Below are positions 17,720 to 27,156 of a DNA stretch of 64,000 bases, piece by piece (the first letter of the stretch is position 1; each line of letters opens with the position of its first letter). Source of the stretch: Candidatus Eisenbergiella intestinipullorum (GTDB lineage: Bacteria; Bacillota; Clostridia; Lachnospirales; Lachnospiraceae). The notes below the pieces were generated by a model, which saw only the letters and a program-made list of their open reading frames with translations, was not told the DNA's origin and did no database searches. The position numbers and the translations under genes are program-made. Location: contig DWWH01000066.1 in the NCBI GenBank assembly GCA_019119815.1, forward strand, positions 1 to 64,000. Direction: 5' to 3'.

Positions 17720-17764
17720 TGGCTGAGTCGTAACGAATCGTTCATTTTTGCGCTTTTTCGCTTC

Positions 17765-17793
17765 TTGACAGAAGAATAGCCATTCATTATAAT
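17765..17793 (+). promoter_or_regulatory. Consensus sigma-A type promoter
   Basis: TTGACA (17765-17770) and TATAAT (17788-17793) are both perfect, with a 17-nt spacer. It would start transcription near 17800, giving a leader of about 350 nt before the CBS-domain gene. Confidence 0.9.
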
Positions 17794-17881
17794 ATAAAAG
17801 ACACTTATTTTACAGACTGTTCTGCTTAAGGAACGCGAAAAGCTGCGGGAGGCAGACAGCATTCAGAGAGGAAAGGTTTTC

Positions 17882-17965
17882 ATGAGCGACGCGGACCCTG
17901 ACGGGGAAACGAACCATCATAATATGAGATACAGCACAAAGAGAGGCATGGTCTGCCTGTCCTGA
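17882..17965 (+). CDS. Putative 27-residue leader peptide
   Basis: An ATG at 17882 with a good upstream site (GAGAGGAAAGG) opens 27 codons, starting MSDADPDGETNHHNM and ending GMVCLS. Its TGA at 17963-17965 lies exactly in the loop of a strong terminator hairpin. This placement is what a translation-sensing leader would show, but the codon content does not point to a specific amino acid. It could be chance. I know of no described homologue. Confidence 0.4.
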   Translation: MSDADPDGETNHHNMRYSTKRGMVCLS

Positions 17966-17988
17966 CGGACAGCAGGCTATGCCTTTTT
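17944..17988 (+). terminator. Terminator/attenuator in the leader of the CBS-domain gene
   Basis: The arm at 17944-17962 pairs with 17967-17984 over 18 positions, allowing G-U pairs and one bulge, around a TGAC loop. A T-run follows (17984-17988). It lies between the promoter at 17765 and the gene at 18153 and so may act as an attenuator. Confidence 0.75.
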
Positions 17989-18009
17989 GCGCGCAAAAAC
18001 CGGAGGACG

Positions 18010-18059
18010 CCGCAGGGATGGGCAGGCTTACAGCAGAATCTGCCTGCACAGACCTGCGG
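18010..18059 (+). other. Nested hairpin downstream of the attenuator
   Basis: CCGCAGG at 18010-18016 pairs with CCTGCGG at 18053-18059, and inside it GCAGGC at 18022-18027 pairs with GCCTGC at 18042-18047. It forms a separate structured block between the attenuator and the gene. Confidence 0.5.
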
Positions 18060-18074
18060 ACACCCGACGGGTAA

Positions 18075-18110
18075 CGGACAGCGAACGGCATTTATGCCGT
18101 GAGCTGTCCG
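18075..18110. repeat. Second copy of the 26-nt palindromic repeat
   Basis: CGGACAGC pairs with GCTGTCCG and, inside it, ACGGCAT pairs with ATGCCGT. The core at 18079-18104 matches 13544-13569 with one difference. It overlaps an upstream in-frame GTG of the next gene, one reason for not using that start. Confidence 0.7.
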
Positions 18111-18152
18111 CATGAAAACCGGAACGAAAAAGAGAAAAGGAGAGTAAATTTC

Positions 18153-19553
18153 GTGGGTTCTATTGTTGGTAAACTATTGTTGCAGGTTGTCCTGATCGGA
18201 CTGAACGCGTTCTTCGCGGCAACGGAGATCGCGGTTGTGTCCCTGAACGCGACGAAGCTGAAGAAGATGGAAGAGGAAGGCGACAAGCGGGCAAAGCGGC
18301 TTCTGAAGATGGTGGAGACACCGTCGGCCTTCCTGTCCACCATTCAGATCGCCATCACCCTGTCCGGCTTCCTGGGCAGTGCGTTCGCGGCGGACAGCTT
18401 TGCCGGATATATTGTGGACGGCGTCTACGGCCTGGGGCTGACGATGATTCCGGAAGGGGTCATGAACAGCATCGCCACGGTCCTGACGACGATCATCCTG
18501 TCTTATTTCTCGCTGGTATTCGGCGAGCTGGTTCCCAAGCGGATCGCCATGCAGAAGTCCTTCCAGGTGGCCTGCTTTACCAGCGGTGTGGTAAACGCCG
18601 TCGCGACGGTCATGCGTCCCGTGATCTGGCTGCTTTCCGTATCCACCAATGGCATGCTGAAGCTGCTGCGCCTGAAGGTGGAGGCGGAGGAAGAGACCGT
18701 GACGGAGGAAGAAATCCGCATGATGATCGACCTGGGCGGCCAGAAGGGCACCATCGACCAGGAGGAGCAGGAATGGATTGAAAACGTATTCCGTTTCGAC
18801 GACATCTCCGTGAGAGAGGCCATGACCAGAACCGCGGATGTGGAAGCCTTCTCTCTGAATGCGACGGATGAGGAGATCATACATACCATCCGGGAGACCG
18901 GACTGTCACGCTATCCCGTTTATGATGAGGACATCAACGATATTGTGGGAACCCTGAATGCCAGAGATTTCCTGCTGGAAAGAGGGGCGGAGCATCCCCG
19001 CAGCCTGAAGGAGCTGTTAAGAAGCCCTTACTTTGTACCGGAAAGCATCCATGCGGACGATCTGTTCCGCGACATGCAGACCAAGAAGATCCATATCGCC
19101 ATCGTCATCGACGAGTATGGCCAGACGGCCGGCATCATCACCATTGAGGACCTGCTGGAAGAGATCGTCGGAAATATTTATGACGAGTTTGATCCCGCGG
19201 AGGCTCCGGAAATGGAGAAGCTTGAGGATAATCTCTGGCGCGTCAACGGCGGCGTGTTCATCGACGAGCTGGCGGAGGAGCTGGACATGGAGATTCCGGA
19301 GGATGAGGATTATGATACCGTGGGCGGCATGATTTTCAGCTGCCTGCATACCATCCCTGCGGACGGAACCCAGTTCGACGTACAGGTGAACGGGCTGGAT
19401 ATCCATGTGGAGAAGATCGAGGACAGAAGAATCGAAGAGGCGCTGATCAGAAAGCTGCCTCCGGCAGAGCCGGAAGAAGAGGGCGAAGGCGACGAGCAGG
19501 ATAAGAAGGATCAGAACCGGAAAGAGCAGAACAAAAAGGAAAAATCAGCATGA
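18153..19553 (+). CDS. HlyC/CorC (DUF21-CBS) family membrane protein
   Basis: The GTG at 18153 follows AAAGGAGAG at a good distance. The 466-residue product has a DUF21 membrane part (residues 1 to about 185, three to four helices, opening [20 protein letters not shown]). Two CBS domains follow (about 200-325, ending [26 protein letters not shown]), then a CorC/HlyC domain (about 340-430). The last 25 residues are a charged Glu/Asp/Lys tail. The family includes Mg2+ or Co2+ export proteins such as MpfA, with CBS domains sensing nucleotides; hemolysin is a historical name. The long leader upstream suggests control before translation. Confidence 0.9.
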   Translation: MGSIVGKLLLQVVLIGLNAFFAATEIAVVSLNATKLKKMEEEGDKRAKRLLKMVETPSAFLSTIQIAITLSGFLGSAFAADSFAGYIVDGVYGLGLTMIPEGVMNSIATVLTTIILSYFSLVFGELVPKRIAMQKSFQVACFTSGVVNAVATVMRPVIWLLSVSTNGMLKLLRLKVEAEEETVTEEEIRMMIDLGGQKGTIDQEEQEWIENVFRFDDISVREAMTRTADVEAFSLNATDEEIIHTIRETGLSRYPVYDEDINDIVGTLNARDFLLERGAEHPRSLKELLRSPYFVPESIHADDLFRDMQTKKIHIAIVIDEYGQTAGIITIEDLLEEIVGNIYDEFDPAEAPEMEKLEDNLWRVNGGVFIDELAEELDMEIPEDEDYDTVGGMIFSCLHTIPADGTQFDVQVNGLDIHVEKIEDRRIEEALIRKLPPAEPEEEGEGDEQDKKDQNRKEQNKKEKSA

Positions 19554-19605
19554 CGCGGAGGGAAACATCCGCCCGGCGTGACGGATACGGAAAGGATAAG
19601 CGAGC

Positions 19606-20373
19606 ATGATACGGATGATATGCCTGGATTACGACAACACGATTTACGACCATAGGCAGGGCAGAATTCCGGACAGCGCCAGGCAGGCGCTTGAAGCTGT
19701 CCGGGGAAAATGCCGCATTGTGCTCGCCAGCGGCCGCTTTTTCAACGATTCGTGGAACCGCCCCCTCATGGAGGAAATCCGCCCGGACGGCGTGATCCAC
19801 GCCAACGGCGCGCTCATCGAGGCGGATGGAGAGGTTCTGGAGGAGACCTGGATCGATCCGGAACTCCAGCGGCAGGTGATCGAGTTCGCCTGTGAAAACG
19901 ATCTGTGCCTGGGCGGCCTGTATCAGGGCAGATGGTATACCACAAATAAGAAAAAGCAGACGGAGCGCTGGGGAGGAAACGAGGCGCTCCATGCCAGAGG
20001 CCTGGAGGATGCCGGGGAGCTGATCGGCGTCCCCATGCACGGCCTGTTTCTGGACGATTCCGTGGAGGCCGCGAAGCTGGTGGCGGAGCGTTTCCCTGAG
20101 CTGCGTACCCCGATCATGAATGAGGAACGGGGAGGCGCGGACGTGCTTCCGGCGTTCCTGTCCAAGGCCTACGGACTGAAAAAGCTTGCGGAGCACTGGG
20201 GCATCCCCATGGAGGAAACCGCGGCGGTGGGCGACAGCATGAACGATTACGAGATGGTGCGTGAGGCCGGTGTGGGCATCGCCATGGGAAACGCGGTGTC
20301 GAAGCTGAAGGAGGCCGCGGATATTGGGGAGGACGGACTGAAGAAGGCGTTTGCATATCTGGGGCTGCTGTGA
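19606..20373 (+). CDS. HAD family hydrolase, Cof/IIB type
   Basis: The 255-residue protein shows all HAD motifs: LDYDNTIYD (motif I, nucleophile Asp), VLASGR (motif II), a Lys near 170-190 (YGLKKL) and VGDSMNDYEM (motif IV). An alpha/beta cap between motifs II and III places it in the Cof-type C2B group, which dephosphorylates sugar phosphates or flavin/pyridoxal phosphates. The substrate cannot be told from sequence. It lies 52 nt after the CBS-domain gene in the same direction and may be co-transcribed. A terminator follows at 20458. Confidence 0.9.
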   Translation: MIRMICLDYDNTIYDHRQGRIPDSARQALEAVRGKCRIVLASGRFFNDSWNRPLMEEIRPDGVIHANGALIEADGEVLEETWIDPELQRQVIEFACENDLCLGGLYQGRWYTTNKKKQTERWGGNEALHARGLEDAGELIGVPMHGLFLDDSVEAAKLVAERFPELRTPIMNEERGGADVLPAFLSKAYGLKKLAEHWGIPMEETAAVGDSMNDYEMVREAGVGIAMGNAVSKLKEAADIGEDGLKKAFAYLGLL

Positions 20374-20457
20374 GGCGGGTCGGGGAAGCGGACCGATGAA
20401 GCGGATGGCGGCGGGTGAGATGTTTTCCCGGAAAACTGAAGATAGACAGAGCTTGTG

Positions 20458-20485
20458 GCCCGGATGAAATGTTCCGGGCTTTTTT
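20458..20485 (+). terminator. Intrinsic terminator after the HAD gene
   Basis: GCCCGG and CCGGGC form a stem around a 10-nt loop, followed by six Ts. Confidence 0.85.
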
Positions 20486-20555
20486 GTAAGACAGGAAAAG
20501 TTCCCCAGTTTTACTAAAGACGTTGATGCGCACGCATTTTAAATGGAGGAGAGAA

Positions 20556-22229
20556 ATGAGGGTAAGAATTGCATGTTCCGGATGGAAAAACGGAAAATGG
20601 GAGGAACTGAAAGAAAAAAAGGAAGGAGAAACGCTGCATTTTGAAAGCGGAGACGGACGGCTGAAAGCGCTGCTGACCCCGGCGGAATATGGCTGGGATT
20701 ATGTTATGGAAAGCCGTTCGGAGGAAGAAACGCAGATCCGTCTGTCTGTTTCCTTTGGAGGCGGACAGGATGCGTTTCATGTCATTCCCTGCAATATTTA
20801 TGGAGACAATAACATCGACCGGGTGAAGCCGGGGGAATTTCCGTAGCCCCTTATTCGGAGAAGGGAGGGGAAGCCGGATGGATCCACAACGGTGTGTTCG
20901 CGGCTCTTCCGGACACCATAGGCGTATCGCTGGGATATGAAAACTTCCCGTCAACCTTCGTGGACAAGGGACATGAGGAGCCTGCGACGGCGGAGTACGC
21001 CCGTCATGCGAAAGCGAAAGGAAGCATTTACCTGCTGGAAGGAAAGGGACGGCAGGACATGCATCGCATCGTACAGCTGGAATATGAAAAAAGACAGGAA
21101 AGAGCGCATTATGAGAAAGATCTGCAGGAGGCGGCGGAAGCGATTCTGGATGCCTGCGTTCAGCTGAACTGGAATGAGGAGTGGCAGGCTTATACGGACA
21201 TGTCCTGTCAGCCGCCGGAGAGAACGCAGCTGAAGGCATGGAGGCCCGTCTATGAAATCGGATGGACGGGAATCGCGGAACTGGCCTGTCCGTTTGTGAT
21301 GGCGGAGCAGCTCCTGGGCATAAAGAAGGAGCGGTTTCAAAAGGCGAAGGATGGCCGGGCGCTCCTGGATCAGATCGCCGGGGCATATAACCCTGCTTCA
21401 GGACTGTTCCACGATCTGGTGGCTCCTGTGGATGAGAGCGGATCTCTGGAAAACGGATGGTGGATCTGGTATTACATTAAGGAAGAATGTCACTGCGCCT
21501 ATACCAACGGAAAAGGGGCATACGGTCTGCTTAAAACCATGTCTTTCCTTTCCGACAGAGGGCAGGAATATCCGAAGGAATGGCTGGAAACGGTACGGAA
21601 GGTGCTGGATACCGTGATCCTGCTGCAGAGAGAGGACGGAAATTACGGTTATACTTACAGCAATCAGGAAAAGAAGGTGCTGGACTGGGACGGCTTCGCG
21701 GGCTGCTGGTTCCTTCCCTGTATGGTATATGCATGGAAACTGACCGGAGAGGAACGCTATCTGGAATCCGCGGAAAGGGCGGAGCGGTTTTATTCCGGAT
21801 ATGTGCATGATCTGAACTGCTACAGTACGCCTATGGATACCTGGAAGGCTGTGGATGAGGAAGGAAATCTCGCCTTTGTGCGGGAATTCCTGCGGCGGCT
21901 CTGTTACCAGCATTTCCAATCCGCATATTCATCCCATGGGCGTGATCATCGACACTGATCTGCGCTATCTGGCCCGTGTGACCGGAGAAGAATATCATAA
22001 AATGCGCGCGGACGACGGTACAGCCTGGCTGATGCAGTGTCTGGAGCTGTATCCGGGGAAGAGCGGATATGGACGCTACGGAATGATTTCCGAACGGTTC
22101 TGTCCGAGCGACGGACTGGTGACGGAGCGCTGCAGCGACGGGAGACCCTACAGCTCCTGGTTTACCTTTAATCTGTGGGCGACGGACAATGTGATGGAAG
22201 CCATTATGGATCTGCTGGCGGAAGGCTGA
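20556..22229 (+). pseudogene. Broken glycosidase-like gene (six-hairpin fold)
   Basis: Three adjacent frames make up one gene. The start at 20556 follows GGAGGAGAG and reads to a stop at 20844. One base is missing near 20838-20843, and the next frame continues as VAPYSEKGGEAGWIHN to 21956. The third frame resumes at CGNSCGGSVTSISNPHIHPMG (about 21880) to 22229. There the two segments look joined by a deletion, because the conserved stretch that should precede SCGGSV is missing. The middle part has the helix-rich pattern and WIHNGVFAALPDTIGVSLGYE motif of six-hairpin glycosidase-type proteins. Two lesions make it non-functional unless the first is a sequencing error. Confidence 0.75.
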
Positions 22230-22348
22230 AAAATACGATGCATCCCGGAAAACTGTGGGAGCGGTTCGTTTTCAAAAGCGAAGCTGCTTCTGAGCAGGAA
22301 AAACAAAAAGAAAAACGGGTATGAGACAGGAACCTCTGCCCCCTGCGG

Positions 22349-22400
22349 AAGCGGATGCCGCGCCGGATGGAAATTTCCGGTTGCGGCATCCGCTTTTATA
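22349..22400 (+). terminator. Terminator after the broken glycosidase gene
   Basis: AAGCGGATGCCGC at 22349-22361 pairs fully with GCGGCATCCGCTT at 22383-22395, with an inner CCGGA/TCCGG stem, followed by a T-rich stretch. Confidence 0.8.
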
Positions 22401-22437
22401 TTTTTATATTTTTTTAAGAAAGTTTATTTTAAGAAAA

Positions 22438-22466
22438 TTGTAATTTCTCCCTTCAGGGAATATAAT
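22438..22466 (+). promoter_or_regulatory. Promoter of the MarR/ABC exporter operon
   Basis: TTGTAA at 22438-22443 and a perfect TATAAT at 22461-22466 are 17 nt apart, about 80 nt before the regulator start. Confidence 0.65.
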
Positions 22467-22486
22467 CAATACTCAGAATCCCCATT

Positions 22487-22513
22487 CATTAACAATGTTA
22501 AATATTGATAATG
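22487..22513 (+). promoter_or_regulatory. Inverted repeat, likely MarR operator
   Basis: CATTAACAATG at 22487-22497 is mirrored by TATTGATAATG at 22503-22513, nine of the first ten positions matching. It lies just downstream of the -10 box, a natural site for autorepression by the MarR protein. Confidence 0.55.
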
Positions 22514-22546
22514 AAACAAAATGGACGGACTGGAAAGGAGGAAGCG

Positions 22547-22993
22547 ATGAAATCGGATGAAATCAGAGATATTCTGCTGAAAACCACCTTCCGGTACGGA
22601 AAGGCGTCGATGGGAGTTCCGGTGGGAGAGATTTCCCGGGTGGAATTTGCGGCGATGCAGGTGATCCGGCGTTTTCAGAAGGAGCATCCGGATGCGGGAG
22701 GCATCAGCGCCGCGCAGCTTGCCGGAGAGCTGTACTGTTCGCCTCCGGCCCTTTCCAGAATCCTGAGAGAACTGGAAGAAAAGGGGCTTGTGCTGCGGGA
22801 AACGGATCCGGAGAACCGCAGAAAGGCCAGGATCAGGCTGACCGGAAAGGGAGAAGAGGCGCGCAGAAAGGGCTGCGCTCTGGCCGCCGCCTACTTTGAC
22901 GGAGTGCTGGCCCGGATGGGCGAGGAAAAGATGCTGCAGTTTCTTTCCCTCTGGAAGGAGCTTGTGGAAATTATGGAAAATAACGAAGCGTAA
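22547..22993 (+). CDS. MarR family transcriptional regulator
   Basis: I start at the ATG at 22547, five bases after AAAGGAGG. The 148-residue protein has the MarR winged helix: ISAAQLAGELYCSPPALSRILRELEEKGLVLRETDPENRRKARIRLTGKG spans the recognition helix and wing in the usual order. Dimerisation helices flank it. It sits 23 nt before a two-gene ABC exporter, a common pairing in which the regulator represses the exporter until a drug or peptide binds. An inverted repeat over the transcription start would be its operator. Confidence 0.9.
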   Translation: MKSDEIRDILLKTTFRYGKASMGVPVGEISRVEFAAMQVIRRFQKEHPDAGGISAAQLAGELYCSPPALSRILRELEEKGLVLRETDPENRRKARIRLTGKGEEARRKGCALAAAYFDGVLARMGEEKMLQFLSLWKELVEIMENNEA

Positions 22994-23016
22994 AACGCTT
23001 CGGCATGGAGGTAAAC

Positions 23017-25227
23017 ATGGGAAAGCTGTTTCGAGATTTGTGGAAACATAAGGCCGCCGTTCTGCTCATCATTCTGCTGCTGATCGGGCAGGCGTACTGC
23101 GACCTGTCTCTGCCGTCCTACACCTCGGATATCGTGGATGTGGGAATCCAGCAGGGAGGCATTGAAAACGCCGTTCCGGAGCGGATGCGGGAAGAGACCT
23201 TTCGTAACATTGAGCTGTTTCTGACGGAAGAGGAACGGGCGCTGGCGGAGGAATCCTACACGCTGGCAGAGGGCGTCCGGGAGCTGAATACCTCGGACCG
23301 AAAGACCCTGGAACAGCTGGATGAGGCATTCGGGCTTCCGATGGTGATTTTAAGTTCGCTGGAGGAGTCGGGGATGGATCTGTCAGGACTTTCCCAGGCA
23401 ATGCTGAACAGCGGACTGACGGAGGATGCCATTGAAGAAATCCGGCAGCAGACGCTTGAGAGCATGGGAGACATGAGCGATTCCATCATCACCCAGAGGG
23501 CCATTCTGTTCGTCCAGTCGGAATATGAAGCTCTGGGCATGGATCTGGGACAGGTGCAGATGAACTATCTGCTCACCACCGGGGCGAAGATGCTGGGCCT
23601 CACCCTGCTGATGGTTGTTACGGCGGTGCTGTCCGGCCTGCTTTCTTCCCGCACGGCAGCAAAGATCGGTATGGAGCTGAGAGGGCAGGTGTTTACGAAG
23701 GTATTATCCTTCTCCAATAACGAACTGAATAAATTCTCCATCGCGTCGCTGATCACCAGAAGCACCAACGATATCCAGCAGGTGCAGATGGTGGAGGTCA
23801 TGCTGCTGCGAATGGTGCTCTACGCGCCGATCATCGGAATCGGAGGCGTCATTAAAGTGGCGGGCACCCGCACCGGGCTCAGCTGGATCATCGTGGTGGC
23901 TGTCGTAGCCATCTTCGCGGTGGTGATGGCGCTTCTGTTCGTGGCGATGCCGAAGTTCAGGAAGATGCAGACGCTGGTGGACCGGCTGAATCTGGTGGCG
24001 AGGGAGATCCTGACCGGCCTTTCCGTCATCCGTGCCTTTGACCGGGAAAAATATGAAGAGGAGCGCTTCGATACGGCCAATAAAAATCTGATGAAAACCC
24101 AGCTGTTCACCAACCGGGTCATGAACGTGATGATGCCTGCCATGATGCTGATCATGAACGGCGTGACTGTTATGATCATCTGGTTCGGCGGACACGGGAT
24201 CGATGCCGGAACCATGCAGGTGGGCGACATGATCGCGTTCATCACCTATACCATGCAGATCGTCATGGCTTTTCTGATGATCACCATGATTTCCGTCATG
24301 CTGCCCCGCGCGGGCGTGGCCGCGGACCGGATCCAGGAGGTGCTGGATACGCCTCTTTCCATCCACGATGCGCCTGCGGTGCGGGATGATGAGCTGGCTG
24401 ACGCGAAGGGTGAGCTTCGCTTTGAGGACGTTTCCTTCCGGTATGAGGGCGCGGATGAGGACGCGCTGGAGCATATCAGCTTCACCGCGAAGCCTGGAGA
24501 GACCACCGCGGTCATCGGAAGCACCGGCTGCGGAAAGTCCACTCTGATCCACCTGATTCCCCGGTTTTATGATGTGACGCAGGGCAGGATCACCATAGAC
24601 GGCGTGGACATCCGGGAGATTTCTCAGAAAAAGCTGCACAGCCTGATCGGGTTCGTGCCGCAGAAGGCAAATCTGTTTTCCGGGACCATCGCTTCCAATA
24701 TCAAATACGGCGGAGACTGGATCACCGATGAAAAAATGGTGGAAGCGGCTCAGATCGCCCAGGCGGAGGAATTCATTGAAACGAAGCCGGACGGTTATGA
24801 CAGCCCCATCGCACAGGGCGGGAGTAACGTATCGGGCGGTCAGAAACAGCGGCTTTCCATTGCCAGAGCCATTGCCGGTTCCCCGAAGATCTTCCTGTTC
24901 GACGACAGCTTTTCCGCGCTGGATTATAAGACGGACGCCCAGCTTCGGAAGGCTCTCCATGAAAAGACAGGGAACGCGGCCGTGCTTATTGTGGCGCAGC
25001 GGATCAGCACGATCCTGCATGCGAACCGGATCCTGGTGCTGGAGGACGGAAAAATCGTGGGAGACGGCACCCATGAACAGCTGCTGGAGAGCTGCGCGGC
25101 CTATCAGGAGATCGCCCGTTCCCAGCTTTCCGAGTCGGAATTAAATGGAGGCGGAACGAACTTACAGTTCGAGCCGGAGACAGAGGCCGCCTGCAGCGGC
25201 AGAAAGGAGGCGGCACAGCATGAGTGA
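23017..25227 (+). CDS. ABC exporter, half-transporter with degenerate site
   Basis: The ATG at 23017 follows GGAGG. The 736-residue protein has a membrane domain of about six helices and a C-terminal ATPase (Walker A GSTGCGKST, signature VSGGQ, Walker B FLFDDSFSALD). A large extracytoplasmic insert (about residues 40-175) lies between the first two helices. The residue after the Walker B Asp is Asp instead of the catalytic Glu, as in the degenerate site of heterodimeric exporters such as LmrCD, BmrCD or TM287/288. It overlaps the next gene by 8 nt. Likely substrates are drugs, peptides or lipids; none can be named. Confidence 0.92.
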   Translation: MGKLFRDLWKHKAAVLLIILLLIGQAYCDLSLPSYTSDIVDVGIQQGGIENAVPERMREETFRNIELFLTEEERALAEESYTLAEGVRELNTSDRKTLEQLDEAFGLPMVILSSLEESGMDLSGLSQAMLNSGLTEDAIEEIRQQTLESMGDMSDSIITQRAILFVQSEYEALGMDLGQVQMNYLLTTGAKMLGLTLLMVVTAVLSGLLSSRTAAKIGMELRGQVFTKVLSFSNNELNKFSIASLITRSTNDIQQVQMVEVMLLRMVLYAPIIGIGGVIKVAGTRTGLSWIIVVAVVAIFAVVMALLFVAMPKFRKMQTLVDRLNLVAREILTGLSVIRAFDREKYEEERFDTANKNLMKTQLFTNRVMNVMMPAMMLIMNGVTVMIIWFGGHGIDAGTMQVGDMIAFITYTMQIVMAFLMITMISVMLPRAGVAADRIQEVLDTPLSIHDAPAVRDDELADAKGELRFEDVSFRYEGADEDALEHISFTAKPGETTAVIGSTGCGKSTLIHLIPRFYDVTQGRITIDGVDIREISQKKLHSLIGFVPQKANLFSGTIASNIKYGGDWITDEKMVEAAQIAQAEEFIETKPDGYDSPIAQGGSNVSGGQKQRLSIARAIAGSPKIFLFDDSFSALDYKTDAQLRKALHEKTGNAAVLIVAQRISTILHANRILVLEDGKIVGDGTHEQLLESCAAYQEIARSQLSESELNGGGTNLQFEPETEAACSGRKEAAQHE

Positions 25228-27106
25228 GAGCAGAAACAGCGGCATGCAGTCCCGGGGGGCCGTGCATGGACCGGCCGGAGGACCGATGAGAGGACACGGC
25301 CGCGGCATGAGCAACATGAGGAGAGAAAAGGCGAAGGACTTTAAGGGAACTCTGAAAAAGCTGATCGTATATATTGGAAGCTACTGGCCTGCCTTTGTGG
25401 CTGTGCTGTGCTTCGCTGTGGGAAGCACGGTTTTCAACATTATCGGGCCGAAGATATCCGGCCAGGCGACCACGGAGCTGTTCAACGGCCTGGTATCAAA
25501 GGTATCCGGAACGGGCGGCATTAACTTTGGACGGATCGGACAGATTCTTCTTCTGCTCCTTGGCATGTACGTGCTGAGCGCCCTGCTTTCCTTTATCCAG
25601 GGCCTGATCATGACGCAGATTTCCCAGAATCTCTCCTACCGGTTCCGCAGGGAGATCATCGCGAAGATCAACCGGATGCCCATGAAATATTTTGAAAGCA
25701 GAACCGTGGGCGAGGTGCTTTCCCGCATCACCAACGATGTGGATACTCTGGGACAGAGCCTGAACCAGAGCATTACGCAGCTGATCACTTCCATCACTAC
25801 CATGATCGGCGTGCTCATCATGATGCTGAGCATCAGCCCGCTGATGACCCTGATCGCCATCGTCATCCTGCCGGTTTCCGCGGGGCTCACCGGACTGCTG
25901 GTGAAGAAATCACAGCGTTTCTTCGTGGCGCAGCAGAAGTATCTGGGCGAGATCAACGGCCAGGTGGAGGAGATTTACAGCGGCCACAACATTGTAAAGG
26001 CGTTCAATAAGGAAAAGGATGTGGAGGAAACCTTCCATGCCACCAATGAGATCCTCTTCCAGTCCGCCTGGAAATCCCAGTTCCTGTCCGGGCTGATGCA
26101 GCCCATCATGACCTTCGTGGGAAATCTGGGATACGTGTCCGTCGCCGTTCTGGGAAGCGTGCTGGCGGTGCGCGGAACCATCCATGTGGGCGATATCCAG
26201 GCCTTCATCCAGTATGTGAGGAACTTCACCCAGCCCATCACCCAGCTGGCCCAGGTGTCCAACATGCTTCAGTCCACGGCCGCCGCGGCAGAGCGTGTTT
26301 TCGAGTTCCTGGAGGAAGAGGAAGAAGAGCAGACCGTGGAAAATCCGGTGCATCTTTCCGATCCCCGGGGCGCGGTGGAATTTTCCCATGTGGCCTTCGG
26401 CTACAATCCGGATAAGATCATCATCCATGATTTCAACTGTACCGTGAAGCCCGGCCAGACGGTGGCCATCGTAGGCCCTACCGGCGCGGGAAAAACCACC
26501 ATGGTCAAGCTGCTCATGCGCTTCTATGATGTGAACAGCGGCCGGATTCTGGTGGACGGAACGGACATCCGCCGGATCAACAGAAGCGAGCTGAGGGAGC
26601 TGTTCGGCATGGTGCTCCAGGATACCTGGCTGTTTAAGGGCACCATTATGGAAAACATCCGTTACGGCAGGCTGGACGCCACGGACGAGGAGGTGATCGC
26701 GGCCGCGAAGGCGGCGCATGCCCATCGCTTCATCCAGACCCTTCCCGGCGGCTATCAGATGGAGCTGAACGAGGATGCCAGCAACGTTTCCCAGGGCCAG
26801 AAGCAGCTGCTTACCATCGCGAGGGCCATCCTTGCGGACAATAAGATCATGATTCTGGATGAGGCGACTTCTTCCGTGGATACCCGGACAGAGCAGCAGA
26901 TTCAGGACGCCATGAACCGCCTGATGGAGGGCAGGACCAGCTTTGTCATCGCCCACAGGCTTTCCACCATCCGGGACGCGGACAGGATCCTGGTCATGAA
27001 GGACGGGGACATCATTGAGCAGGGCACCCATGAGGAGCTGCTGGCACAGAACGGCTTCTATGCGGAGCTGTATAATTCTCAGTTCGCGGACGCGGCGGCC
27101 TCTTAA
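25220..27106 (+). CDS. ABC exporter, half-transporter with consensus site
   Basis: The ATG at 25220 (MSESRNSGMQSRG) follows AAAGGAGG; the frame opens earlier inside the previous gene. The 628-residue protein begins with a Gly/Arg/Met-rich cytosolic stretch of about 35 residues. Six membrane helices follow, then an ATPase with GPTGAGKTT, VSQGQ and IMILDEATSSVD, so here the catalytic Glu is present. It therefore supplies the active hydrolysis site of a heterodimer with the product of 23017-25227. The overlap of start and stop indicates translational coupling and equal amounts of the two subunits. Confidence 0.93.
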   Translation: MSESRNSGMQSRGAVHGPAGGPMRGHGRGMSNMRREKAKDFKGTLKKLIVYIGSYWPAFVAVLCFAVGSTVFNIIGPKISGQATTELFNGLVSKVSGTGGINFGRIGQILLLLLGMYVLSALLSFIQGLIMTQISQNLSYRFRREIIAKINRMPMKYFESRTVGEVLSRITNDVDTLGQSLNQSITQLITSITTMIGVLIMMLSISPLMTLIAIVILPVSAGLTGLLVKKSQRFFVAQQKYLGEINGQVEEIYSGHNIVKAFNKEKDVEETFHATNEILFQSAWKSQFLSGLMQPIMTFVGNLGYVSVAVLGSVLAVRGTIHVGDIQAFIQYVRNFTQPITQLAQVSNMLQSTAAAAERVFEFLEEEEEEQTVENPVHLSDPRGAVEFSHVAFGYNPDKIIIHDFNCTVKPGQTVAIVGPTGAGKTTMVKLLMRFYDVNSGRILVDGTDIRRINRSELRELFGMVLQDTWLFKGTIMENIRYGRLDATDEEVIAAAKAAHAHRFIQTLPGGYQMELNEDASNVSQGQKQLLTIARAILADNKIMILDEATSSVDTRTEQQIQDAMNRLMEGRTSFVIAHRLSTIRDADRILVMKDGDIIEQGTHEELLAQNGFYAELYNSQFADAAAS

Positions 27107-27156
27107 GGCCGCTGCGGACTCCGCGCGGTTTCGGAAGGGAAAGGTTGGAAGCGAAG

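Noticed and set aside
17944..17988. Simple terminator of an independent small gene only
   Set aside because: Possible, but no other gene start is present between the promoter and the CBS-domain gene, so a leader role is favoured. Not settled.
23005..25227. Degenerate Walker B of the first ABC subunit as a sign of a pseudogene
   Set aside because: An Asp in place of the catalytic Glu is normal for one half of heterodimeric exporters, and the frame is intact.
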